Source: Elizabethkingia bruuniana
GTDB taxonomy: Bacteria; Bacteroidota; Bacteroidia; Flavobacteriales; Weeksellaceae
Assembly: GCF_002024805.1 (NCBI RefSeq)
Contig: NZ_CP014337.1
Span: 124,001 to 188,000 of the forward strand
Direction of reading: 5' to 3'
Length of the DNA: 64,000 nt
Shown: piece after piece, positions 55,118 through 63,717 of the stretch
Numbering within the stretch: position 1 is the first letter of the stretch
Layout of the letters: every line of letters begins with the position of its first letter
The notes under the pieces: model-generated
What the model saw: the letters and a program-made list of their open reading frames with translations, nothing else
What the model was told of the DNA's origin: nothing
The model's database searches: none
Position numbers and translations under genes: made by a program

Positions 55118-56335
55118 ATGAAAATTCCTTTTTCCCCACCTTTTGTGGATCAAGATGTTATAAATGAAGTTGTAGATACTCTAGAATCAGGGTGGATTAC
55201 TACAGGGCCCAAAGTAAAAGCTTTAGAAGAAGAAGTTAGTAAATTAACACATGCTCCCCGTGCTTTAGCAGTAAACTCATGGACTTCTGGAGCTATTCTA
55301 ATTTTGAAATGGTTTGGTATTAAAGAAGGTGATGAAGTTATCATCCCAGCTTATACTTATAGTGCTACGGCATTAGCTGTACTACATTGCGGGGCAACAC
55401 CTGTAATGGTAGATGTAAAAGATGATTTTACAGTTGATCCTGATGAAATTAAAAAGGCCATTACTGCTAAAACAAAAGTAATAATGCCTGTTGATATTGC
55501 TGGTTTGCCATGTGATTATGATGCTATAAATAACATTGTGAAAGATGAAAAATATATTGCATTATTTAATGCCTCATCTGAAAATCAAAAAAAATTAGGA
55601 AGAATTTTAGTCCTTTCTGATGCAGCACATTCAGTCGGTGCTAAATACGAACATAAACAAACTGGAACATGGGCAGATATTACCATTTTTTCTTTTCACG
55701 CTGTTAAGAATATTACAACTTCAGAAGGTGGTGCAATTTGTATTAATTTGCCACAATCATTTAATAATGACGATGAGTATGCAATAATGCGATTGTGGAC
55801 ATTGAATGGCCAAACTAAGGACGCATTTACAAAGTCGCAAGGGGGAGGCAATAGCTGGAAATATGATATTGTATTTCAAGGATTGAAGGTAAATATGCCA
55901 GATGTTTGTGCTGCAATAGGCTTAGCTCAAATAAGAAAATATACAACAAAGCTATTAGAAGAAAGAAAACGTGTAGCTATGCGCTATCAAGACTTTTTTT
56001 CGTCGAAAGATTGGGCTCAGCTTCCAATTTTAGAAGATGAAAAACGAATATCATGTTATCATCTTTATGCACTACGTATAAAAAACATTTCTGAAGAACA
56101 ACGTGACCAAATAATGGAATTAATAGCCTTGGCTGGAGTTTCAGTTAATGTACATTTTATACCAATGCCAATGCTAACTTTATTTAAAGATCTTGGATAT
56201 GATATTAGAAATTACCCAGTAGCATATGATAATTATAGTAGAGAAATTTCATTACCAATATATCCACAATTAAGTAATGAGAATATTGATTATATCTGTA
56301 AAACAATAGAAGAATCATATAAAACCATTATTTAA
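55118..56335 (+). CDS. DegT/DnrJ/EryC1 PLP aminotransferase, PglE-like
   Basis: A 405-residue PLP aminotransferase with IPFSPPFVD at the start and GWITTGPKV near residue 25. The cofactor Asp168 lies in LSDAAHS and the lysine Lys197 in FSFHAVKN. A segment at residues 143-162 enlarges the protein beyond about 380 residues. With the PglF-like dehydratase at 40693 it would make UDP-2-acetamido-4-amino-2,4,6-trideoxyglucose. It overlaps the next gene by one base and follows the GNAT by two. Confidence 0.85.
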   Translation: MKIPFSPPFVDQDVINEVVDTLESGWITTGPKVKALEEEVSKLTHAPRALAVNSWTSGAILILKWFGIKEGDEVIIPAYTYSATALAVLHCGATPVMVDVKDDFTVDPDEIKKAITAKTKVIMPVDIAGLPCDYDAINNIVKDEKYIALFNASSENQKKLGRILVLSDAAHSVGAKYEHKQTGTWADITIFSFHAVKNITTSEGGAICINLPQSFNNDDEYAIMRLWTLNGQTKDAFTKSQGGGNSWKYDIVFQGLKVNMPDVCAAIGLAQIRKYTTKLLEERKRVAMRYQDFFSSKDWAQLPILEDEKRISCYHLYALRIKNISEEQRDQIMELIALAGVSVNVHFIPMPMLTLFKDLGYDIRNYPVAYDNYSREISLPIYPQLSNENIDYICKTIEESYKTII

Positions 56336-56925
56336 TGAAAAGATTCTTTGATATTATTTTTTCACTGGCGGGTATTATTATACTAATCCCTATTTATATT
56401 ATTGTATCAATTGTAATTACAATCGATAGTAAAGGAGGTGTTATATATAAACAAAAAAGGATTGGTAAAGATGGTAACCCTTTTGGTGTTATGAAATTTC
56501 GTACAATGCATCCCGGATCATTTGCAAAAGGAGCTATAACAATTGGTGATCGTGATCCCAGAGTTACAAATGTAGGCTATTACCTTAGAAAATATAAGTT
56601 TGATGAACTGCCTCAATTGTTTAATGTACTTATAGGGGAGATGTCGTTTGTTGGGCCAAGGCCTGAAGTGGAAAAATATACAGTTTTGTATAATGAAACT
56701 CAGAAAGAAGTGCTGTCAGTTCGACCAGGAATAACAGATTATGCATCTATAAAATACAGAAATGAAAGCGAGATTTTAGCACAAAGTAGTAATCCTGAGA
56801 AAACTTATATTGAGGTTATTATGCCAGAGAAATTAAATATCAATTTAGCTTATATAAAAGATAATAATATTTTTAAAGATGTTAAAATTATTTTTGAAAC
56901 TTTTATTGCAATAATGTGTAAATAA
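56335..56925 (+). CDS. PglC-like small initiating sugar transferase (bacterial sugar transferase family)
   Basis: A 196-residue monotopic phosphoglycosyl transferase. A single re-entrant hydrophobic helix at residues 6-29 follows a KRFFD start. KFRTM is at residues 54-58, and the catalytic dyad Asp90-Glu91 is in FDELPQL. VGPRPE ends at residue 111, and RPGIT follows. The short form without extra N-terminal helices matches PglC. It should put a phospho-sugar on undecaprenyl phosphate, probably the acetylated amino sugar made by the genes just upstream. A terminator follows. Confidence 0.9.
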   Translation: MKRFFDIIFSLAGIIILIPIYIIVSIVITIDSKGGVIYKQKRIGKDGNPFGVMKFRTMHPGSFAKGAITIGDRDPRVTNVGYYLRKYKFDELPQLFNVLIGEMSFVGPRPEVEKYTVLYNETQKEVLSVRPGITDYASIKYRNESEILAQSSNPEKTYIEVIMPEKLNINLAYIKDNNIFKDVKIIFETFIAIMCK

Positions 56926-56958
56926 AAGCTGATATTTAGAGTTTTTCAATATCTTTAT

Positions 56959-56996
56959 AAAAACTGCTTTGTCATACTAAGCAGTTTTTTATTTTT
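56959..56996 (+). terminator. Rho-independent terminator closing the capsule operon
   Basis: Ten-base stem (AAAAACTGCT at 56959-56968 with AGCAGTTTTT at 56980-56989), an 11-base loop and a T-rich tail, 33 bases after the sugar transferase stop. Confidence 0.82.
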
Positions 56997-57102
56997 CTAT
57001 TGGATTTATTTGAAAAGCTAAATTAAAACATAATATATTTTGCAATGGCATTATATGAATTTGAGTAAATATATATTATGTACTATAAGTTAGTTGAATA
57101 AA

Positions 57103-57146
57103 AATTAAAAAAGCTTCTCTTGATATTTCATTCAAAGAGAAGCTTT
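57103..57146 (-). terminator. Perfect 12-base hairpin with its T run on the minus strand
   Basis: Arms at 57110-57121 and 57135-57146 pair perfectly around a 13-base loop. The A run is on the left (57107-57112), so the T run lies downstream only for minus-strand transcripts. It would end a transcript coming from the right. It could also serve loosely in both directions. Confidence 0.55.
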
Positions 57147-57197
57147 ATAAATTGTGATTTGATGTTAATTCAAAAGTATATCAATTTTTTGAATTAC

Positions 57198-57217
57198 AAT
57201 TACGGGAAACCGTAATT
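57198..57217 (+). repeat. Eight-base stem hairpin with GAAA loop
   Basis: AATTACGG at 57198-57205 pairs with CCGTAATT at 57210-57217 around a GAAA tetraloop, a stable GNRA-type loop in plus-strand RNA. It lies in the 405-base gap 56926-57330, which otherwise holds the two terminators and a promoter. Function unknown. Confidence 0.4.
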
Positions 57218-57280
57218 ATTGAAAATAAATAAAGCAATTATATCGAGAGGTAATAGAATAAAATCTAATTTGCTTTTCAT
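57200..57280 (-). CDS. Possible minus-strand mini-ORF, 26-residue hydrophobic peptide
   Basis: Read on the minus strand, an ATG at 57280 opens 26 codons ending at 57200. The peptide starts MKSKLDF and has a hydrophobic middle (FILLPLDIIALFIF), like a small membrane peptide. The minus-strand terminator at 57146-57103 lies 54 bases downstream. Against it, no full minus-strand promoter is visible and the start lies inside the plus-strand promoter of the next gene. I call it only as a possibility. Confidence 0.18.
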   Translation of the reverse strand: MKSKLDFILLPLDIIALFIFNNYGFP

Positions 57281-57299
57281 ATTTTAATATGTACTTTTG
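57269..57299 (+). promoter_or_regulatory. Complete flavobacterial promoter for the cytidylyltransferase-rfb operon
   Basis: TTTG at 57269-57272 and TACTTTTG at 57292-57299 match the -33 TTG and -7 TAnnTTTG elements with 19 bases between them. The next start codon is 32 bases downstream. This is the best promoter match in the window. Confidence 0.62.
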
Positions 57300-57330
57300 C
57301 TTATTACATTTTACAAAATAATAGATAAAA

Positions 57331-57774
57331 ATGAAAACACAAAAAATAGGAATTACCTTTTCTGCTTTTGATTTATTACATGCGGGACACATCAAGATGC
57401 TCGAAGAGGCAAAAACTGTATGTGATTATCTTATTGTTGGTTTGCAGCTAGATCCGACTCTTGATAGGCCAAATAAAAATAAACCTACGCAAAGTATTGT
57501 TGAGCGTTATATTCAGCTAAAAGCATGTCGTTCAGTGGATGAAATTATTCCATATAATACAGAAGAAGATTTATTAGATATCTTAAAGTCCTTTGTTATA
57601 GATGTGCGTATTATTGGAGACGATTATCGTGATACAAACTTTACAGGAAAAGAGTATTGTGAACAAAAAGGTATTGAAATATATTATAATAAAAGAGATC
57701 ATCGTTTTTCAAGTACAGCTTTGAAAAAGGCCGTTTATGAGCAAGAACTTAAAAAGCAAGAGGCTAATAAATAA
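57331..57774 (+). CDS. TagD/RfaE2-like nucleotidyltransferase (cytidylyltransferase family)
   Basis: A 147-residue nucleotidyltransferase fold protein. The H-x-G-H active site is His17-Ala-Gly-His20 in LLHAGH. DDYRDTNF and RFSSTAL near residue 127 fill the usual RSSTxLR position. The length matches glycerol-3-phosphate cytidylyltransferases (TagD), but related enzymes activate other phosphorylated substrates. It leads the rfbCBA operon, three bases before rfbC, and could add an extra component such as CDP-glycerol. The substrate is not certain. Confidence 0.8.
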   Translation: MKTQKIGITFSAFDLLHAGHIKMLEEAKTVCDYLIVGLQLDPTLDRPNKNKPTQSIVERYIQLKACRSVDEIIPYNTEEDLLDILKSFVIDVRIIGDDYRDTNFTGKEYCEQKGIEIYYNKRDHRFSSTALKKAVYEQELKKQEANK

Positions 57775-57777
57775 TCT

Positions 57778-58323
57778 ATGAAATTAATAGAAACACCACT
57801 TAAAGATTGTTATATTATTGAACCGTCTATCTTTGAGGATGAAAGGGGATATTTTTATGAAAAATACAATGAAGGAAAATTTGAAAAATTAACGGGTTTG
57901 AATGGACATTTTGTTCAGGATAATATTTCAAAATCTTCATATGGAGTTTTAAGAGGATTGCATTTACAAAAAGGAGACCATGCACAAGCAAAATTAGTTT
58001 CCTGTTTAGAAGGAAAAGTATGGGATATCGCTGTAGATTTGAGAAAAGATTCTTTAACGTTTGGACAATGGTATGGAATAGAGCTTACAGCTGAGAATAA
58101 AATCCAGTTTTATGTGCCTAGAGGTTTTGCTCATGGTTTTGTAGTACTAAGTGAAACTGCAATTTTCTCTTACAAATGTGATAACTTCTATAACAAAGAA
58201 TCTGAAGGGAGTGTTAAGTTCAATGATTCTGATCTTAATATTGACTGGAAAATTTCAGAAGCAGATATGATTTTATCAGAAAAGGATCAGAATGCTCCAG
58301 CTTTTAAAGATAAAAACTATTAA
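57778..58323 (+). CDS. rfbC: dTDP-4-dehydrorhamnose 3,5-epimerase
   Basis: A 181-residue RmlC cupin. FEDERGYFYE is near residue 18, and VLRGLHLQKG near residue 57 carries the catalytic His. WDIAVDLRKDS lies near residue 82, and YVPRGFAHGFVVLS follows near residue 110. It converts dTDP-4-keto-6-deoxyglucose to the rhamno-configured ketone. The final reductase rfbD is not encoded anywhere in the window, so either it lies elsewhere or this product serves another sugar. Confidence 0.93.
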   Translation: MKLIETPLKDCYIIEPSIFEDERGYFYEKYNEGKFEKLTGLNGHFVQDNISKSSYGVLRGLHLQKGDHAQAKLVSCLEGKVWDIAVDLRKDSLTFGQWYGIELTAENKIQFYVPRGFAHGFVVLSETAIFSYKCDNFYNKESEGSVKFNDSDLNIDWKISEADMILSEKDQNAPAFKDKNY

Positions 58324-58330
58324 ACATACT

Positions 58331-59410
58331 ATGAAGAATATTATTATTACAGGAGGTGCCGGTTTTATCGGATCCCATGTTGTAAGAGAATTTGTAATAA
58401 AAAATCCTGAGGTTACAATTATCAATCTGGATGCATTAACTTATGCGGGAAATCTGGAAAATTTGAAAGATATTGAAAGCCTACCTAATTATGTTTTTGA
58501 AAAAGCAGATATTACAAAATCTGAAGAGTTAAGAAAGGTTTTTGAAAAATATAATCCAGATGCTGTAGTACATTTGGCGGCAGAGAGTCATGTAGATAGA
58601 AGTATTACAGATCCAAATGCATTTATCAATACAAATGTTATTGGAACAGCAAATTTGCTTAATTTATGCCGTGAATTCTGGACACTTAATCCAGAACATA
58701 CACATGGTAGATTTCCTAATGAATCAAGGACAAATCTTTTCTATCACGTTTCTACAGATGAAGTATATGGAAGTTTAGGTGAAACAGGTTTCTTTTTAGA
58801 AACAACAGCTTATGATCCTCAATCTCCTTATTCCGCTTCAAAAGCAGCATCAGATCATTTGGTAAGGGCCTATGGTAATACTTATGGAATGCCATTTATA
58901 GTTTCTAACTGTTCTAATAATTATGGTCCAAACCACTTCCCTGAAAAGTTGATTCCATTATGTATTTCTAATATTTTAAACGAAAAACCATTGCCAATTT
59001 ACGGGGATGGAAAATATACAAGAGATTGGCTATATGTAATAGATCATGCCAGAGCAATTCATCAAATATTTAATGAAGCTAAAACTGGAGAAACCTATAA
59101 TATTGGTGGTTTTAACGAGTGGCAGAATATTGATCTAGTAAAAGAATTAATAAAGCAATTAGATGCTAAATTAGGCAAGCCAGAAGGTTATTCTGAAAAG
59201 CTTATCACATTTGTTAAAGATCGCCCAGGGCATGACAAGCGTTATGCAATTGATGCAACAAAACTTAATCAGGATTTAGGATGGAAACCTTCAGTTACTT
59301 TTGAGGAAGGATTATCCAAAACAATTGACTGGTATCTGGATAATAAAGAGTGGTTAGAAAATGTAACTTCTGGGGATTATCAGAAATATTATGAAAATCA
59401 ATATTCATAG
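58331..59410 (+). CDS. rfbB: dTDP-glucose 4,6-dehydratase
   Basis: An extended SDR of 359 residues from the ATG at 58331; an upstream in-frame ATG inside rfbC is unlikely. TGGAGFIGSH is near the start, HLAAESHVDRS near residue 78, the active-site STDEVYGSLG near residue 140, and PYSASKAASDH with Tyr/Lys near residue 166. It makes dTDP-4-keto-6-deoxyglucose, the shared precursor for rfbC and probably for the FdtA-like and WecE-like enzymes of the first locus. Confidence 0.95.
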   Translation: MKNIIITGGAGFIGSHVVREFVIKNPEVTIINLDALTYAGNLENLKDIESLPNYVFEKADITKSEELRKVFEKYNPDAVVHLAAESHVDRSITDPNAFINTNVIGTANLLNLCREFWTLNPEHTHGRFPNESRTNLFYHVSTDEVYGSLGETGFFLETTAYDPQSPYSASKAASDHLVRAYGNTYGMPFIVSNCSNNYGPNHFPEKLIPLCISNILNEKPLPIYGDGKYTRDWLYVIDHARAIHQIFNEAKTGETYNIGGFNEWQNIDLVKELIKQLDAKLGKPEGYSEKLITFVKDRPGHDKRYAIDATKLNQDLGWKPSVTFEEGLSKTIDWYLDNKEWLENVTSGDYQKYYENQYS

Positions 59411-59447
59411 TTTTAAAGGATAAACGAATCTACAAACTTAAAATTAG

Positions 59448-60314
59448 ATGAAAGGAATTATTCTCGCCGGAGGATCCGGGACAAGATTATATCCATTAAC
59501 GATAGCCGTAAGTAAACAGCTTATGCCGGTTTATGATAAGCCTATGATTTATTATCCTTTATCTACTTTGCTTTTAGCGGGTATTAAAGATATACTAATC
59601 ATAACGACACCGCATGATCAGGCAGGGTTTATAAAGCTTTTGGGAGATGGATCACAAATAGGATGTAATATAGAATATGTAATACAACCAAGCCCCGATG
59701 GACTAGCACAGGCATTTGTTTTGGGAGAGCAGTTTATTGGAAATGATGCTGCAGCTTTAGTTTTAGGTGATAACATTTTCTACGGAAATGGAATGGGGAG
59801 AATGCTAAAGCATAAAACTGATCCAAACGGAGGAGTTGTATTTGCATATCATGTGGCAGACCCGGAACGTTATGGTGTTGTTGAATTTGATGATAATTTT
59901 AAAGCTTTATCAATAGAAGAAAAGCCTTTGAAACCTAAGTCTAATTATGCAGTACCAGGTTTGTATTTCTATGATAATAATGTTGTAGAAATAGCCAAGA
60001 ATATAAAACCTTCTCCACGTGGTGAACTAGAAATCACAGATGTTAATAACGTTTATTTACAACAAGGTAAACTAGAAGTAGGTGTATTGGATAGAGGAAC
60101 TGCCTGGTTGGACACTGGAACATTTGACTCTTTACAAGAAGCTTCAGAGTTTGTAAGCGTTATTGAAAAGCGCCAAGGTTTTAAAATAGGATGCATAGAA
60201 GAAATAGCGTTCATCAATGGATTTATTGATGAAGAAAAACTTTTGGAGACCGCACAAAAATACGGTAAGAGTGGTTACGGAGCTTATCTAAAGAATTTGA
60301 TAAAAGACAAGTAG
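59448..60314 (+). CDS. rfbA: Glucose-1-phosphate thymidylyltransferase
   Basis: A 288-residue Rml[12 protein letters not shown] near the start, [31 protein letters not shown] near residue 104 and a late [10 protein letters not shown]. It condenses glucose-1-phosphate with dTTP to dTDP-glucose, the first step of the pathway. Gene order rfbC-rfbB-rfbA runs opposite to the pathway. A strong terminator follows 9 bases after the stop. Confidence 0.95.
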   Translation: MKGIILAGGSGTRLYPLTIAVSKQLMPVYDKPMIYYPLSTLLLAGIKDILIITTPHDQAGFIKLLGDGSQIGCNIEYVIQPSPDGLAQAFVLGEQFIGNDAAALVLGDNIFYGNGMGRMLKHKTDPNGGVVFAYHVADPERYGVVEFDDNFKALSIEEKPLKPKSNYAVPGLYFYDNNVVEIAKNIKPSPRGELEITDVNNVYLQQGKLEVGVLDRGTAWLDTGTFDSLQEASEFVSVIEKRQGFKIGCIEEIAFINGFIDEEKLLETAQKYGKSGYGAYLKNLIKDK

Positions 60315-60323
60315 AAAATATAC

Positions 60324-60349
60324 AGCAGACTTTTTAGTCTGCTTTTTTT
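60324..60349 (+). terminator. Rho-independent terminator after rfbA
   Basis: Seven-base stem (AGCAGAC at 60324-60330 with GTCTGCT at 60337-60343), six-base loop and a T7 tail. It marks the right border of the sugar operon. Confidence 0.85.
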
Positions 60350-60436
60350 ATGCCCTTCTTTTTATAGAAAACCTATATAGTGAAGATAAAATCAGGATTA
60401 CTGAAATTCACAAAGAGACAACATCACAATTTTCTC

Positions 60437-60444
60437 TATCTTTG
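60437..60444 (+). promoter_or_regulatory. -7 promoter element for lptB
   Basis: TATCTTTG matches TAnnTTTG, 18 bases before the lptB start codon. No -33 TTG is seen at the normal distance. Confidence 0.4.
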
Positions 60445-60462
60445 TCCAATTAATTATTGCAA

Positions 60463-61191
60463 ATGATTCTACGCGGAGAAAATCTGATTAAAGAATATGG
60501 TCCCAAAAAAGTAGTAAAGGGAGTGTCTGTGGAAGTTCGACAAGGAGAGATTGTCGGATTGTTAGGTCCAAATGGTGCAGGTAAAACAACATCTTTCTAC
60601 ATGATTGTAGGTTTGGTAAAGCCTACTTCCGGAAAAATATGGCTGGACGACCATGAAATTACATCAGATGCTATGTACCGCAGAGCTCAGAAAGGAATCG
60701 GTTATTTGGCTCAGGAAGCTTCAATTTTCCGAAAACTATCTGTTGAAGATAATATTATGGGAGTATTGCAGCTTACGAAACTTTCTAAGCAAGAGCAGAA
60801 AAAGAAATGTAATGAATTAATTGAAGAATTTTCTTTGGAGCATGTTCGTAAAAACCGGGGTGATTTATTATCAGGTGGAGAACGACGTAGAACTGAAATT
60901 GCACGGTGTTTAGCAACAAATCCAAGCTTCATTCTATTAGATGAGCCGTTTGCAGGGGTAGACCCCATTGCAGTAGAAGATATTCAGAAGATTGTACGTT
61001 CTTTGGTGGATAAAAATATTGGTATTCTGATTACAGACCACAACGTACAGCAAACTCTTGCCATCACGCATAAAACTTATATTATGTTTGAGGGAAAAAT
61101 TCTAAAAGAGGGTATTCCGGAAGATCTCGCAAATGACCCTGAAGTACGCCAGGCATATCTTGGAGAAAACTTTAGATTCGAAAAGTTTTAA
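60463..61191 (+). CDS. lptB: LPS export ABC transporter ATP-binding protein
   Basis: A 242-residue ATPase of the Lpt complex that pulls LPS from the inner membrane. Starting at the ATG at 60463, Walker A GPNGAGKTTS is at residues 35-44, GYLAQEASIFRKLSV follows, and the signature LSGGERRR comes before Walker B ILLDEPFAGVDP. The His switch is in ITDHN. The strong match to LptB and the lack of an adjoining permease are usual for this gene. It is a core gene beyond the polysaccharide region. Confidence 0.94.
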   Translation: MILRGENLIKEYGPKKVVKGVSVEVRQGEIVGLLGPNGAGKTTSFYMIVGLVKPTSGKIWLDDHEITSDAMYRRAQKGIGYLAQEASIFRKLSVEDNIMGVLQLTKLSKQEQKKKCNELIEEFSLEHVRKNRGDLLSGGERRRTEIARCLATNPSFILLDEPFAGVDPIAVEDIQKIVRSLVDKNIGILITDHNVQQTLAITHKTYIMFEGKILKEGIPEDLANDPEVRQAYLGENFRFEKF

Positions 61192-61221
61192 TCCGTATCT
61201 TCGAGTGGCTTAGAAGATTTT

Positions 61222-63027
61222 ATGGCAAAAAAATTCACAAGGACACTCAATCTTATTCATATTTATCAACAATTACGTCCATTTATCAAGCCTTATAGGC
61301 TAATGATCTATGGGACGTTAATTCTTACCTTTCTGGGTGCTTTAGCAGCTCAGGTGAACCCCGTTGTACTTAAGTATACTGTAGATGAGGTTTCCAAATT
61401 AACGCACCTTGCGCATCCGATGCAGGAAGGAATTCATGTTTTAGTTGTCATTAGCGTAATTCTTTTAGGAAAAGAACTTGCCAATATCTTTATTCAGTTT
61501 GGACAAAAATTTTATGGAGAAAAGATTCGAATAAATGTTAGTAGCGATCTTGCTCAGGCTGCTATTGATAAGATTTTGACGTATAGAATAGCTTATTATA
61601 ACGACGAAAACCATGAAAGCGGGAAGCTGCAAATTCGTATTGATCGAGGAATTGAGAGTTTAACACGTTTAGTCCAGAATTTCTTTATCGATATTCTGCC
61701 TCTATTTTCCAATGCTATTATAGCATTAATCATCATGTACATGCAAAATGTGTATGTAGGTTTAGTGTCAACTGTTATTATACCCATTTACTTCTATGTA
61801 AGTGTTTTACAAGCTAAAAAATTACAAGGCGTCCGAAGACAACTGCGTACTCAGCGCGAGCAGAAAACTAACGGCTTGCTCAATCTGATTAATTCCATTA
61901 TGGTTATTAAAAGCTTTGTCCGGGAGAAATTTGAAGGTAAGAAACAGTTTGATCTCCAGATGCAGCTTATGGACAGTCAGATGTACACACGCCGCACCAA
62001 TTTTTTCTATGATGGACTCAAAACCTTTTTAGAGCAGATAGGAGTTGTACTTATTATTCTTTTGACAGTTTACCTTGTTCTGGATCAGAAAATGACAATA
62101 GGTGCGATTATGCTGCATATTATGCTTTTTAATAACGTATCAGCACCTATCCGCCAGCTTCATCGTATTTATGACGAGATGAATGATGCTCTTATTTATG
62201 CAGAAGGTTATTTTGAAATCTTAAATGCTGATGATGAAACGGAACCTAATGGTAGTATAGAAGGTGTAAAGATAAAAGGTACATTTGATTTACAGAATGT
62301 AGACTTTGCTTATCCAAACGGAACCCGTGCTTTATATGATATTAATATGAAGATTGAAGCTGGTAAAACAACTGCTTTAGTCGGGCTAAGCGGAGCTGGA
62401 AAGAGTACTGTAATCAATCTTTTGTGTAAATTTTATTTACCCAATAAAGGAGAAATACTTTTAGACGGAAAGAATTTGAATGACTACGAAAATGAGTTTC
62501 TAAGAAGTCATATTGGATTGGTTTTACAAAAGAACCATATTTTTAAAGGAACAATAGAAGACAATATTCGATATGGTGATATGAATGCTTCTTTTGAACA
62601 AATAGAAGAGGCTGCCAAGAAAGCTTATCTCCATGATCAGATTCTGGATCTGCCGGAAGGCTATCAGCACGATGCTACACAACTAAGCGGAGGACAGCAA
62701 CAAAGGATTGCGATAGCAAGATTATTCCTGAAAAATCCACCTATTATTTTTCTGGATGAGCCAACTGCAAGTTTAGATGCAATTGCAACAGAACAGATTA
62801 AAAATAGTCTGGACGCTATAAAAGAAAACAGGACAGTGGTTATTATTTCCCATTCATTATCACAGATTCTGGATTCAGATAACATTTATGTAATGAAAAA
62901 AGGCCGCGTTGTTGAAAGTGGTACCCATGAGCAACTCTATGAACAAGAAGGTGTTTACAAAGAAATATTCGATGCTTCTGCAAGAAGCCTTAACCTTGAT
63001 CGCTTAGTAAAGACTTATAAAGAGTAA
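61222..63027 (+). CDS. MsbA-like ABC exporter (fused membrane and ATPase domains)
   Basis: A 601-residue half-transporter. About six membrane helices in residues 25-320 are followed by an ATPase with Walker A GLSGAGKST near residue 390, signature LSGGQQQRIAIAR near 490, and Walker B IIFLDEPTASLD. It follows lptB by 30 bases, which suits a lipid A or lipid exporter of MsbA type. Multidrug exporters share this architecture, so the substrate is inference. Confidence 0.87.
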   Translation: MAKKFTRTLNLIHIYQQLRPFIKPYRLMIYGTLILTFLGALAAQVNPVVLKYTVDEVSKLTHLAHPMQEGIHVLVVISVILLGKELANIFIQFGQKFYGEKIRINVSSDLAQAAIDKILTYRIAYYNDENHESGKLQIRIDRGIESLTRLVQNFFIDILPLFSNAIIALIIMYMQNVYVGLVSTVIIPIYFYVSVLQAKKLQGVRRQLRTQREQKTNGLLNLINSIMVIKSFVREKFEGKKQFDLQMQLMDSQMYTRRTNFFYDGLKTFLEQIGVVLIILLTVYLVLDQKMTIGAIMLHIMLFNNVSAPIRQLHRIYDEMNDALIYAEGYFEILNADDETEPNGSIEGVKIKGTFDLQNVDFAYPNGTRALYDINMKIEAGKTTALVGLSGAGKSTVINLLCKFYLPNKGEILLDGKNLNDYENEFLRSHIGLVLQKNHIFKGTIEDNIRYGDMNASFEQIEEAAKKAYLHDQILDLPEGYQHDATQLSGGQQQRIAIARLFLKNPPIIFLDEPTASLDAIATEQIKNSLDAIKENRTVVIISHSLSQILDSDNIYVMKKGRVVESGTHEQLYEQEGVYKEIFDASARSLNLDRLVKTYKE

Positions 63028-63093
63028 ATTGTTGAGGTGAATTTGTAAATTTGTTTTTTCAGGATAATTATTATTAATAAAATAAAAACCAAT

Positions 63094-63669
63094 ATGACTT
63101 TTAAAATATATACCAAAACAGGAGATAAAGGAGAAACATCTCTATATGGAGGTACTCGTGTTTCCAAAGCCAGTGCAAGGGTAGATGCTTATGGTACCAT
63201 TGACGAATTAAATGCTTTTATTGGAATAGCTAAAAGCCATATCGATGATAGTGACTGCCTGAAACAACTCGCAGAAATACAATATGATCTTTTTACATTA
63301 GGATCTGAGGCTGCAACACCGATAGATAAAGTATATCTGGCAAACGGAAAGTCTCGCCTACCTGTAACAATAAAAGAAGAAGATATCAACAAGCTTGAAG
63401 TATGGATGGATAAGATGGATGAAAGTCTGGAACCTTTACAGTTTTTTATTTTGCCTGGTGGTGGAAAAGCTGCGACATTTCTTCATGCTGCCAGAACAAT
63501 TTGCAGACGGGCAGAACGCGGAATGGTATTTTTGAATGAAACTGAAGAAGTGCGTCCGGAACTTATTAAATATCTTAACCGACTATCCGATTATTTATTT
63601 GTTTTGGCGCGCTATGTTTCCATGTTGGATAATGAACAAGAAGAATACTGGAATCCTAACGCAAGATAA
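63094..63669 (+). CDS. Cob(I)alamin adenosyltransferase, PduO type
   Basis: A 191-residue PduO-family protein. The N-terminal P-loop-like YTKTGDKGETSLYGG is followed by DAYGTIDELNAFIG, then a helical bundle with RTICRRAERG near residue 137 and LNRLSDYLFVLARY near the end. It attaches the 5'-deoxyadenosyl group of ATP to cob(I)alamin. It is a core metabolic gene with a weak -7-like TAAATTTG at 63046-63053 upstream. Confidence 0.93.
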   Translation: MTFKIYTKTGDKGETSLYGGTRVSKASARVDAYGTIDELNAFIGIAKSHIDDSDCLKQLAEIQYDLFTLGSEAATPIDKVYLANGKSRLPVTIKEEDINKLEVWMDKMDESLEPLQFFILPGGGKAATFLHAARTICRRAERGMVFLNETEEVRPELIKYLNRLSDYLFVLARYVSMLDNEQEEYWNPNAR

Positions 63670-63717
63670 TCAGATCTGAAAAAGTATAATTAAAAATAAG
63701 CTAATTTTTGTTTGTAA

